Assembly: GCF_000427785.1 (NCBI RefSeq)
Contig: NZ_ATYR01000015.1
Span: 83,550-147,549 of the forward strand
Origin: Massilia alkalitolerans DSM 17462
Lineage (GTDB): Bacteria > Pseudomonadota > Gammaproteobacteria > Burkholderiales > Burkholderiaceae_D
Direction: 5' to 3'
DNA length: 64,000 nucleotides
The translations under genes were made by a program, and so were the position numbers. Positions 7,967 to 15,804 of the stretch are shown here, in pieces. The notes beneath the pieces are model-generated. The model was not told the origin of the DNA. It saw only the letters and a list, made by a program, of their open reading frames with translations, and did not search any database. Each line of letters starts with the position of its first letter. Position 1 is the first letter of the stretch.

Positions 7967-9295
7967 ATGCCGAATATCTCCTCCCGTCAGCACTATCAAA
8001 ACCTCGCTCGACAGCTCTCCACGAGCGTTGCCGTGGGCAAGGACGGTCTTCCGATCGTCGTCTACCGCGGCGAACACGGCGAATCGAATGACTTGATTCA
8101 TAGCCGCACGCGAGCCATCTCGTTCAGCAATGCCACGGCCGCGAGTACGTATGCATCAGAACCAAATAATCCAGACGACAAGCCCGTAGCACCGCGCGTG
8201 CTTGCGGCCTACTTGTCGATCGAGAATCCAGTGGTTGTGGACCGCGATGATCCGTTCATCGACATCAGCACTATTGCGGCGCGCCTGGGCGATGCGAAGG
8301 CAAAGACCATCGCGCTGCGTCTGGCCGACCATATCGAGCACACATGCAACTGGGTCGACAATTTCGAGCCAAAGTTCACCTCGGTTGCCGACTTGATCGC
8401 TCGAAACCCAGAGCTTATGTCCGAGCTCTATCTCGACGCATACCCAGTTTTTGACGACGATGAGATCGTCAACTGGTTTGCCGAGGCCGGCTACGACGGC
8501 GCCATCCATGCGGGTAATGGTGAGACCGCGATGGAGGTCGAGTACAAGGTCTTCTATCGGGACCAGATCCACTTTGCGATCGGAGTCGAGCACGCGGCCC
8601 TGGTTCGAGCCATGGCGATGCTTCGTGCCGAACAGCGCGTCCTCGAGGTAGCTGGCGCTGACCGTACGCTCCCTGACGCCGACGCCAGAGACTCCAGTAA
8701 TAACGAGTCGTCAATTCTGAAGTTCCAGTCGAACGAAAGGGGCCAGGCCGCCTACGTCGTGCTGGCGGGGCCGCTTGCCGGTAAGCGAGTGACCTATCGC
8801 CACATGAAGCGTGAGTTCTACGAGCAGGACTACGCAGACTACGCGGGCCAGGTCTGGCGCGGAGATCCGGCAAGCTATCGACGCGAGGTTCTCAACAGTG
8901 TCGGGCTGGTGTGCTGCAACGATGGCAGGGTGCCTCAAGAGATCGTCGACGAGGTGAACCGTCTCGCACGCCCGTGGCGCGAGCACGACGCCATGATCTC
9001 TCAAAAACCGGCGCGCGCAGGCGTGTATCTCGGCCGCCATGGCTGGACTGATGCTGCTGACATCGTGTTCCGGTACGGCGCTGCGCTCGAGCGCTTCAAT
9101 AGCCTGCTCGAGGCTGAGAAGAGGCTGTCCCAGACCGCGGGCGCGTGGCCAGATGAAGTGTGGGAGGAGGGCGCAGGTGGACAGCGACTGCGTGAGTACT
9201 CGCCTGTTCCAGCTCGTAATGGCATCGCGCTGATCGAGCTCGAACGTCCGGAGGAGGACACGGACGACTCTCCAGCTATGGCGCCCGCCGGCTAA
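7967..9295 (+). CDS. Polyvalent protein with ADP-ribosyltransferase-like N-terminal domain
   Basis: This encodes 442 residues. The N-terminal ~210 fit the ART fold seen in phage and plasmid polyvalent proteins: VVYRGEHG (~30-37), ISFSNATAASTYA (~50-62), and the closing AEAGYDGAIHAG...VFYRDQIHFA (~171-205). Such domains transfer ADP-ribose from NAD+ to host targets when foreign DNA enters a cell. The catalytic glutamate is not certain by eye; the EVEY pattern around residue 192 is one candidate. The C-terminal ~230 residues are unrecognised and end in an acidic tail. The gene has its own GCAACCACG promoter-like element, which would fit early expression on entry. Confidence 0.6.
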   Translation: MPNISSRQHYQNLARQLSTSVAVGKDGLPIVVYRGEHGESNDLIHSRTRAISFSNATAASTYASEPNNPDDKPVAPRVLAAYLSIENPVVVDRDDPFIDISTIAARLGDAKAKTIALRLADHIEHTCNWVDNFEPKFTSVADLIARNPELMSELYLDAYPVFDDDEIVNWFAEAGYDGAIHAGNGETAMEVEYKVFYRDQIHFAIGVEHAALVRAMAMLRAEQRVLEVAGADRTLPDADARDSSNNESSILKFQSNERGQAAYVVLAGPLAGKRVTYRHMKREFYEQDYADYAGQVWRGDPASYRREVLNSVGLVCCNDGRVPQEIVDEVNRLARPWREHDAMISQKPARAGVYLGRHGWTDAADIVFRYGAALERFNSLLEAEKRLSQTAGAWPDEVWEEGAGGQRLREYSPVPARNGIALIELERPEEDTDDSPAMAPAG

Positions 9296-9359
9296 GCCCG
9301 CCCTGGACCGGAGGGAACGAAAGGCCGACCGGTAAAAAAAGCCGCGTCGGCCTCGCGTT

Positions 9360-9391
9360 TTGTAACCACGCCTGTCCAGAAATCCTATCGT
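9360..9391 (+). promoter_or_regulatory. TTGTAACCACGCC promoter-like element
   Basis: This is a one-mismatch copy of the core (GTAACCACG) with TATCGT exactly 20 bases after TTGTAA (9386-9391). It precedes the gene at 9436, whose ATG has an AAGGA ribosome binding site. Confidence 0.6.
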
Positions 9392-9435
9392 AGCGACATG
9401 GCATATCGCCAATAACCACCTCGATAAGGATTGTC

Positions 9436-10278
9436 ATGACCATTCATCGTTCCCAGCCAGTATCCGCCTCGCACAGCATGCCTGGCGACTTCGTCCGTCT
9501 CGTCAGCGCCCGTGGCGCCAGCTACCCGCAAGCGGCTGCGCTGGGCCCGGCGATCGTCCTGCTCGCCGATGGCATGTTCGGCAAAATCGATCGCCAGGAC
9601 GGCCGCACCGTGCTGGTTCCGGACGCGCGGATTCCGGCGCTGTTCCGCGAGATTGGGCCGATGACACTGTCGGAGTCGGTCGTTATCGAGCGCGTCTCGG
9701 TCGACCACGAGCACGAGAAGGCGATCATGGGCCTGCAGTACCTGCGCCAGGTGTCGGATGTGGCGCGCCAGCGCGCCACTGGCCCGGACGGTACCGTCCA
9801 GCGCGGCGTCATGCAGGCCATGCTCGGCGATGCCGCGGGCTCGGATCTGCGTCGCATCGCCGACGAACTGCAGGCCGCAGGCATCCAGGTCGTGGAGAAA
9901 AAGGTGGTCCGCACCACTGAAGAGAACGTGGTCTTCCTGACTCGCGATCCAGAAGCCGTTCGTTCGGGCCGCATCCCGCAAGACACCATGCAGTTCGAAT
10001 CTGAGCCGAAGGCTTCGAACAGCGTGACCTTCGAAGTGTACGACGCGTTGCGCACCCGCGAGCTGTTGCTGGCCACCCATCCGGTACGCGAAGTCCAGCC
10101 GCAAATGGGCGAGCCAGTGGCGGCTGCCGAACCTATCCCGGCTGCTCACGCCAACATCATGAACCTGCTCGGCATCGAGGGCATGCTGACGCCGCAGGAC
10201 GTCGGTCTCGATCCGGGTATTACCGATGACCTGGGTGGCGACCCGGACGAGGACCAGGAACAGCCAGGCATGCGCTGA
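9436..10278 (+). CDS. Unknown 280-residue protein upstream of topB
   Basis: I do not recognise the family. It is soluble. The N-terminus (~20-75) is beta-rich, including GDFVRLVSARG and LLADGMFGKIDRQDGRTVLVPDARIPALF. The middle is a basic helical segment, a short beta region follows, and the tail from ~225 is Pro/Glu/Asp-rich. An AAGGA ribosome binding site fixes the ATG at 9436. It has its own promoter-like element and lies 148 bases upstream of topB, separated by a striking 15-bp inverted repeat. Codon use is strongly GC-biased like the tra genes, suggesting good expression. Confidence 0.6.
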   Translation: MTIHRSQPVSASHSMPGDFVRLVSARGASYPQAAALGPAIVLLADGMFGKIDRQDGRTVLVPDARIPALFREIGPMTLSESVVIERVSVDHEHEKAIMGLQYLRQVSDVARQRATGPDGTVQRGVMQAMLGDAAGSDLRRIADELQAAGIQVVEKKVVRTTEENVVFLTRDPEAVRSGRIPQDTMQFESEPKASNSVTFEVYDALRTRELLLATHPVREVQPQMGEPVAAAEPIPAAHANIMNLLGIEGMLTPQDVGLDPGITDDLGGDPDEDQEQPGMR

Positions 10279-10314
10279 TAGAGCATGGGCGCGCCCTGCG
10301 CCCATCCTGCAGCC

Positions 10315-10358
10315 CGATTTCATTTGTCACCTGCACAGCGGGCTGACAAATGAAATCG
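10315..10358. repeat. Perfect 15-bp inverted repeat between 9436 gene and topB
   Basis: CGATTTCATTTGTCA (10315-10329) and TGACAAATGAAATCG (10344-10358) are perfect complements around 14 bases. No U-run follows, so it is not a typical terminator. It could fold in the topB leader, bind a dimeric regulator, or be a recombination site. Confidence 0.75.
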
Positions 10359-10426
10359 TCTTCACCGACGCTCGTCATGCCGCCACCATCCCACCCACCG
10401 GCGGCGCTTTCTTCAAGAGGCACCCC

Positions 10427-12868
10427 ATGACCAAGACCCTTATCATTGCTGAGAAACCATCCGTGGCCGCGGATATCGCGAACGCCATCGGCAACTGCAC
10501 CAAGACCGCGGACGGCTTCGAGCGCGCCGACGTCGTTATCTCGGCCGCCGCCGGCCACCTGGCCACCGTCATCGCGCCAGGCGCAGACAAGAGCGGCAAG
10601 TCCCTGGAAACCCTGCCCGTGATCCCCGAGCAGTTCGAAGTGCGCCCGATCGACGATCCGCGCGCGCTCGCCCGCTTCAAGATGCTGCAACGGCTGATGA
10701 GCCGCCCGGATGTGACCGCGGTGGTCAACGCCTGTGACGCCGGCCGCGAAGGCGAGCTGATCTTCCGCCTGATCTACGAGGCCGCCGGCTGCCGCAAGGC
10801 CTGTAAGCGGATGTGGCTCAAATCGATGACCAGCGATGCGATTCGCGAGGCCTTCGCCAACATGGCGCCAGCTGCTCAGTACGACCGCCTGGCTGATGCC
10901 GCCCGGTGCCGCTCCGAGGCCGACTGGCTCGTGGGGATCAATGGCTCGCGCGGCGTCTCGATCCTGCACCAGATCATCCGGGGCGCATATCAGTCCACGC
11001 CAACCGGCCGCGTGCAGACCCCGACCCTGGCCATCCTGGTCGACCTGGAAGAGAAGATCCGCAACTTCAAGCCAGTGGACTACTTCGAAGTGCACGGGAC
11101 GTTCGGCGCGGCCGCCGGCGACTATACCGGCCGCTGGTACAACGCCAACCCCACTGCGGGCGCGGGCGAAGAGGGGGAGGGAAGCAAGTACCGGATCACC
11201 AAGCGCGAGGACGCCGAAGCGATCCAGGCAAAATGCCGCGGGGCTGCGCCATCGTCGGTGCGGGATGAGACCAAGCCGTCGACCGAGGCCGCGCCGCGCC
11301 TGTTCGACCTGACTACCCTGCAGCGCGAGGCGAACAAGAAGTTCAAGCTGTCGGCTGCGGACACGCTCAAGATTGCTCAGTCCTTGTACGAGCGCCACAA
11401 GGTAACCACCTACCCTCGTACCGACGCCACCGCCCTACCTGAAGACTACGTCGAGCCGGCCAAGCAGATCCTCGCAGACATGAGCGGTACCAAGTACGAG
11501 GCGCACGCCCAGCGCGCGCTGCGCAGCGAGTGGGTTCGCCCGACCAAGCGCATCTTCGACAATGCCAAGATTTCCGACCACTTCGCGATCATCCCGACTG
11601 GGCTGAAGCCGCAAGGCCTGACCGAGGCCGAGGAAGCGATCTACGACATGATCACCCGCCGGTTCATTGCGGCGTTCTACCCGGCGGCCGAGTATCTGGA
11701 GACGGTACGCATCACCACGGTGGCAGGCGAGCAGTTCCGCTCCAGCGGTCGCGTCATGCAGCTCGAAGGCTGGAAGGCTGTGTACGGCGCGCTGATCGAC
11801 AACGACGACAAGACGCCTGCACTGCCACCGGTGTCGCCAAGCGAGCGAGTGGTCACCAAAACCGTCGAGCTCAAAGGCCTGAAGACGAAGCCGCCGAAGC
11901 GCATGACCGAGGCGATGCTCCTGTCTGCGATGGAGCATGCCGGCCGCCTGGTGGACGATAGCGAGCTGAGCGAAGCCATGGCCGGGCGCGGCCTGGGTAC
12001 CCCGGCGACCCGTGCGGCGACGATCGAGGGCCTGCTGAGCACAGCCGGCGCCGGCGGGAAGACCAAAGAGCCGTACCTGGTCCGCGACAAGAACAACCTG
12101 GTGCCGACCGAAAAAGGGATCAACTTGATCTCGTTCCTGCGGCAGATCGGCGTCGGCGCGCTCACGTCGCCGGCGATGACTGGCGAGTGGGAATACAAGC
12201 TTCAGCTCATGAGCGAAGGCAAGTATGAGCGCACCGCGTTCATGCACGAGATCGAGCAGGCTACCCGTGACATGCTCGATGCGATCCGCGGTAAGGCGCC
12301 TGCCGTCGACGCTGTCACCCTGGCTGTCCCGTGCCCCAAGTGTGGCGGCGCTGTGAAGGGTGGAATTTCGTCCTATGCCTGCGAGCGCCAGTGTGGCCTC
12401 GAGGTCCGCCGGCAGCTGCTGTCACGCTCCTTGGCGCCGGGCGAGGTCGCCCAGCTGCTGGAAAAGCGTCTCACCGACAAGCTGGACGGATTCGTCAGCA
12501 CCAAGTCGAACAAGCCGTTCTCGGCAATGCTCAAGCTTACGAACGAGTGGAAGGTCGAGTTCGAGTTCCCGCCGCGCGAGGAAGCCGATCCTGCAGTCCT
12601 GGCGGCCGCGCCGGCGCTGAAGCAGGTGTGCCCAAAATGCAAGGGAACCATGCGGGCACTGGAGGCGAAATTCGCGTGTGAGAAGGGCGACTTCTATTTC
12701 AACCGGACGATTTCTGGCCGCAGCATGATCGACGTGGAGGCGGACTATCTCATCGAGAAGAAGAAGACGCCTGTGTGTGGTGGCTTCCTGAGCACGCGCA
12801 CGGGGAAGGGATTCTCGGCCGGCTACAAGCTCACCCGCGATCACAAGGTCGAGCTGTTCTTCGACTGA
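10427..12868 (+). CDS. topB: DNA topoisomerase III (TopB/TraE type)
   Basis: This encodes 813 residues from the ATG at 10427 (an upstream in-frame extension has no support). It is a type IA topoisomerase that passes single strands to decatenate or unlink replicating and transferring DNA. The Toprim domain starts TLIIAEKPSVA and holds NACDAGREGELIF (~100). The nucleophilic tyrosine is Y329 in TYPRTDATALP, and GRGLGTPATRAATIEGLL follows. The C-terminus has a CxxC...CxxxC zinc-like motif (PCPKCGG, ACERQCG), a second one (CPKCKG), and a closing CGGFLSTRTGKGFS element. Conjugative plasmids often carry such a gene. Length exceeds E. coli TopB (653) because of the zinc domains. Confidence 0.92.
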   Translation: MTKTLIIAEKPSVAADIANAIGNCTKTADGFERADVVISAAAGHLATVIAPGADKSGKSLETLPVIPEQFEVRPIDDPRALARFKMLQRLMSRPDVTAVVNACDAGREGELIFRLIYEAAGCRKACKRMWLKSMTSDAIREAFANMAPAAQYDRLADAARCRSEADWLVGINGSRGVSILHQIIRGAYQSTPTGRVQTPTLAILVDLEEKIRNFKPVDYFEVHGTFGAAAGDYTGRWYNANPTAGAGEEGEGSKYRITKREDAEAIQAKCRGAAPSSVRDETKPSTEAAPRLFDLTTLQREANKKFKLSAADTLKIAQSLYERHKVTTYPRTDATALPEDYVEPAKQILADMSGTKYEAHAQRALRSEWVRPTKRIFDNAKISDHFAIIPTGLKPQGLTEAEEAIYDMITRRFIAAFYPAAEYLETVRITTVAGEQFRSSGRVMQLEGWKAVYGALIDNDDKTPALPPVSPSERVVTKTVELKGLKTKPPKRMTEAMLLSAMEHAGRLVDDSELSEAMAGRGLGTPATRAATIEGLLSTAGAGGKTKEPYLVRDKNNLVPTEKGINLISFLRQIGVGALTSPAMTGEWEYKLQLMSEGKYERTAFMHEIEQATRDMLDAIRGKAPAVDAVTLAVPCPKCGGAVKGGISSYACERQCGLEVRRQLLSRSLAPGEVAQLLEKRLTDKLDGFVSTKSNKPFSAMLKLTNEWKVEFEFPPREEADPAVLAAAPALKQVCPKCKGTMRALEAKFACEKGDFYFNRTISGRSMIDVEADYLIEKKKTPVCGGFLSTRTGKGFSAGYKLTRDHKVELFFD

Positions 12869-12942
12869 CATACCGCCTGCATGCCGTGGAGTGCTGGGAT
12901 ATGCGCTCACGGCATTCCACTGCACTTTCTTTGACCACACAG

Positions 12943-13455
12943 ATGAAGCTTCTCACTGCATTTTTTATCGTGGCCGCCGCTGCAGCGGCTATCTGGTTCG
13001 TCCTCGTGCCACGTCAGGCGGCACAGCAACGGTACCGCCGGCGCGCGGTCATGACCCCGAACGAGATGGAGTTCTACGGCCGCATCGCGCGTGCGCTGCC
13101 TAGCATGCACGTGTGTCCCCAGGTGGCCATGCATGCACTGATCGAGCCGACCTCGCCAGATGCGAAGCTGCGCCTGATCGACTTCCGCCGGATCTCGCAG
13201 AAGGTCGTCGACTATGCCATCTTCGACGCCCAGTGGGCGTTGGTGCTGGTGATCGAACTGGATGACCGGACGCACGTGGCGAGCCGTGATGCAATCCGCG
13301 ACGGATACATGAGCGCGGCGGGCATCCGTACGCTTCGCTACCAGTCGCGTTCGAAGCCGGGTGTGGCCCAGATCGCTGCTGACGTCCTGGGGCCTCGTGA
13401 ACCAGCGCCAGCACCGGCGCCATCCATCCAGGTAGCGGCGATCGCCAATGGATGA
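12943..13455 (+). CDS. Membrane-anchored DUF2726 protein
   Basis: This encodes 170 residues from the ATG at 12943. A single N-terminal membrane helix (FFIVAAAAAAIWFVLV) is followed by a domain of the DUF2726 type: LRLIDFRRISQKVVDYAIFD, then LVLVIELDDRTH and IRTLRYQ. The D...E pattern resembles the restriction-endonuclease-like fold, so nucleic-acid processing at the membrane is plausible. It starts 74 bases after topB and overlaps the next gene by 8 bases. DUF2726 domains are often found with topoisomerase-like modules. Confidence 0.65.
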   Translation: MKLLTAFFIVAAAAAAIWFVLVPRQAAQQRYRRRAVMTPNEMEFYGRIARALPSMHVCPQVAMHALIEPTSPDAKLRLIDFRRISQKVVDYAIFDAQWALVLVIELDDRTHVASRDAIRDGYMSAAGIRTLRYQSRSKPGVAQIAADVLGPREPAPAPAPSIQVAAIANG

Positions 13456-13870
13456 TGTCAACATCGGCCCGAGCGACGTGCTCCGGCAGCTCGCGAAGGC
13501 TGCTGGATTTCGCGTATATGTCTGGGACGCGGTCGAAAACGGGGATGAGGCTGACAGCTACTTCTGGATGGCGTCCGGCACCGGCGCCGGCATGCGGCAG
13601 TCTGAACTGACATTCCCATCGGATCGAGACGCGTGGCTGGACTGCTGCGAGGCCAATGGGCTGCTGGCGCCGATCGCCCAGGAGCTGGGCGCGCTCGGGT
13701 ATGGAGTAGTTCGGCAGCCGGGCTTCATCGCGTATCGCTGGGCCGGCCAAGATGGCCTGGTATCGGAGGCCTCGTTTCCCAGCGCGGCTGAGGCGCTCGT
13801 TGCATGCGCCATGTATGCCGCTGAGCACGATGAGTCCACCGAGGTCGAAAGTCCGCAGCTCATGCGATAG
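13448..13870 (+). CDS. Unknown 140-residue protein
   Basis: It starts inside the end of the DUF2726 gene (8-base overlap), so it is translationally linked. It is soluble and mixed alpha/beta, with motifs such as GFRVYVWDAVENGDEADSYFW and a C-terminal helix ending in acidic residues. I do not recognise a family. A long AT-rich intergenic region and the H-NS gene follow. Confidence 0.55.
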   Translation: MDDVNIGPSDVLRQLAKAAGFRVYVWDAVENGDEADSYFWMASGTGAGMRQSELTFPSDRDAWLDCCEANGLLAPIAQELGALGYGVVRQPGFIAYRWAGQDGLVSEASFPSAAEALVACAMYAAEHDESTEVESPQLMR

Positions 13871-13902
13871 AACGCGGTATAAATATTATTTCCGGTTGGA
13901 CG

Positions 13903-13930
13903 TTAAGTTTAGTTCATGCATTAATATACT
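13903..13930 (+). promoter_or_regulatory. Probable promoter of the H-NS gene
   Basis: TTAAGT (13903-13908), 16 bp, TATACT (13925-13930), in one of the most AT-rich intergenic segments here (13871-13950). AT-rich curved DNA at an hns promoter suits autorepression. Confidence 0.5.
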
Positions 13931-13959
13931 CAGTATTCTGAAGTATAACCGGAGGGATT

Positions 13960-14379
13960 GTGTCAGACGGAATCGAAGACGAAGCACCGGAACACAAGGA
14001 GCTTTTGAGCGCGATGGAGGAGCTCGAGCGCGCCAAGCAGCGCGTCGACCAGCTGCGCGCGCAGCACCGCGCCAAGGCGATCGCCGATGTCCGCGAGAAG
14101 ATCAAGATTTATGGCCTGAGCGCGGCCGAGCTAGGCTTTGTGCGGACTGTGACAGCACAAGCCGCGCATGGCGCAGTCCAGGAAAGTGAACGGACCGCAG
14201 CAGACAGGCGGTCTCAGGTAAAACCGAAGTATCGGTCCCCAGACGGGAGCGAAACATGGTCCGGTCGTGGTAAGCCGCCGCTTTGGCTGCAGGCCTTACT
14301 TGACCGGGGCCGCAATAAAGAAGAGTTCGAAATAACTGGGGTCGACCTCGTGTCGGCCGAATATAGGAGTATAAAGTGA
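13960..14379 (+). CDS. hns: H-NS family nucleoid protein
   Basis: This encodes 139 residues from a GTG start at 13960, placed by GGAGGG at 13951-13956. The N-terminal ~60 residues are a coiled coil for dimerisation (ELERAKQRVDQLRAQH). A linker follows, and the C-terminal DNA-binding motif reads PKYRSPDGSETWSGRGKPPLW, the H-NS AT-hook-like loop. The length and motif match the short H-NS proteins of Burkholderiales. Plasmid H-NS proteins silence AT-rich transfer genes and lower the cost of carriage. The next small gene overlaps its stop codon (GTGA), so the two are coupled. Confidence 0.88.
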   Translation: MSDGIEDEAPEHKELLSAMEELERAKQRVDQLRAQHRAKAIADVREKIKIYGLSAAELGFVRTVTAQAAHGAVQESERTAADRRSQVKPKYRSPDGSETWSGRGKPPLWLQALLDRGRNKEEFEITGVDLVSAEYRSIK

Positions 14380-14633
14380 CTACTGTGGTCAGTTTAAATG
14401 CAGAAGCGGTGCGGAGAATACTAGACTCGAATAAACTCGGTCCCGGCATGCTGTTGGTGGAGGAGGGCAAGCTGCGCATTTTCATCGATCAGGAGCCCGC
14501 GGCCGTACTGGCGGTCCACCAGGCCACCAGCGAGCTGGAAAGAGCGACGGGCGCGATCGTCGAGATCGGGTTGAAGTCCAGCCTTGGGCCGGCACAGCTG
14601 GCTCAGCTGGCGCGGGCTGGATCTGCTATCTGA
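14376..14633 (+). CDS. Small protein coupled to H-NS
   Basis: This encodes 85 residues with a GTG start at 14376 overlapping the hns stop, and TAGGAG upstream. It is acidic to neutral and soluble, with a short beta stretch (GKLRIFIDQEPAAVLAVHQ) and a C-terminal helix. No family is recognised. Translational coupling to hns suggests a partner or modulator, which is inference from context only. Confidence 0.5.
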   Translation: MTTVVSLNAEAVRRILDSNKLGPGMLLVEEGKLRIFIDQEPAAVLAVHQATSELERATGAIVEIGLKSSLGPAQLAQLARAGSAI

Positions 14634-14703
14634 ATGCTTTCTAAAGCGGATGTCCCGTAGCGAGATCAGCCGCGCTGTACCAGGGAGTTTTCACGCCTTC
14701 TCG

Positions 14704-15420
14704 TCAGGCCGTGAAGCGGGCTGGATCGTCCTCGCCCAAGTCCATATGATCGGGTGGTTCGGCCCGGCCCGCTGTCCTGCCGGTCAGCCGATCGATATGT
14801 AGCATCTCGTACAGCTGCTTGACGTCGAAGTCAGGCTCCAGGTCCTCTGACCAGTGCCTGTACATTGCCTCTTGCACCTGCTTTTCCGCGGCAATGGCAC
14901 CCCAGTTCATTCGTGTTGGCGCCGGCATCTCGACCGGGCAGCTCTCGCTCATCCACCAGAGCATCTGGCTCAAAGGGTGCAGGAGAGGAGGTTTGTCCAG
15001 ATCCATCGAGACCGCATTTTTCGACAGCTGCAGCCAGACCTTGGCGCCCACTGGATAGATGACGGTGTCGCGCACCCGCGGCATGGTGCGCGAGGGCCGC
15101 AGGGGCACGGCGACATGGAGGGTCTCGGTATCGCACCAGCCCACCCGCCGCAGCGACGAGGCGCCGACCAGCAGGATGTTCCTCCCTACGCTCTTGGCCA
15201 GACTCTCGAGGATCAGCCTTTCCTTATCGCCCTCGGCGGACGCACTCATGTAGCACCCTGGTGCAGTGCGATGCACCAGGCCTTCGTTCGCCCAACGCTG
15301 CAGGAGGTTCGCCGCAGAGCGCTCGGTAATCGACAACGCCTTCGACACATTCGCGCTATTGAGGACCTGTTTCGAACGAAGAAGCTGGGTTCTGCTGAGG
15401 AAAGGGGAGGGCTGGGTCAT
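14704..15420 (-). CDS. AbiEi-like transcriptional regulator, orphan
   Basis: This encodes 238 residues from the ATG at 15420 (an alternative start at 15453 adds 11). An N-terminal winged-helix segment (~10-55: SKALSITERSAANLLQRWANEGLVHRTAPGCY) is followed by a domain with ILLVGASSLRRVGWCDTETLHVAV. That order is typical of AbiEi-type antitoxin regulators of type IV toxin-antitoxin systems. The nucleotidyltransferase toxin AbiEii normally follows the antitoxin in the same operon. Downstream on the minus strand there is only the convergent 14376 gene, so this is an orphan regulator. It may control plasmid genes, such as the divergent operon at 15805, instead. Confidence 0.6.
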   Translation of the reverse strand: MTQPSPFLSRTQLLRSKQVLNSANVSKALSITERSAANLLQRWANEGLVHRTAPGCYMSASAEGDKERLILESLAKSVGRNILLVGASSLRRVGWCDTETLHVAVPLRPSRTMPRVRDTVIYPVGAKVWLQLSKNAVSMDLDKPPLLHPLSQMLWWMSESCPVEMPAPTRMNWGAIAAEKQVQEAMYRHWSEDLEPDFDVKQLYEMLHIDRLTGRTAGRAEPPDHMDLGEDDPARFTA

Positions 15421-15651
15421 AGGAATTTCCGTAAGGCACGCTCTAGAAAACACATTTTAGCGATGGCGAATTTGCCGGAAAATCGCCAATAGCGCAATTT
15501 TTTACATCGCACCCGTGTATTTTTAGTCGTAACTGTATAAAAACACAGTATATCGGCATTTTCGGACCTTCGGCAGCAGTTCTGCTGAGGTCAGCGCGAT
15601 CGCGATTGCGTCGGCAAGCCTCTACATTACGGTGGCAGGCCGGGCTTGTCT

Positions 15652-15743
15652 CTGCAACCACGCCACTGGGGTGCACGACTTCGCGCCTGCGATGCTGGTG
15701 CGATGCCTGGTGCGGTGCTGGTGCCGACAGGCGTGGTTGCACT
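15652..15743. promoter_or_regulatory. Inverted GCAACCACGCC pair flanking three tandem repeats
   Basis: A plus-strand copy (15652-15664) and a minus-strand copy (15731-15743) face each other. Between them lie three tandem repeats: GATGCTGGTGC (15691-15701), GATGCCTGGTGC (15702-15713) and GGTGCTGGTGC (15714-15724). Neither copy has a -10-like hexamer 20 bases on. A further palindrome, GCACTGAAGTGC, is at 15739-15750. CACTAT at 15765-15770 could be the -10 for the 15805 gene. Confidence 0.6.
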
Positions 15744-15804
15744 GAAGTGCTGAGCCGCTTGTGACACTATGCCGAGCATCAGATACAACCTCGGTGACAG
15801 CAAC

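Noticed and set aside
2532..15491. ATCGCCAATA seen three times in intergenic DNA (near 2533, 9404, 15483)
   Set aside because: Too few copies and no constant position relative to genes.
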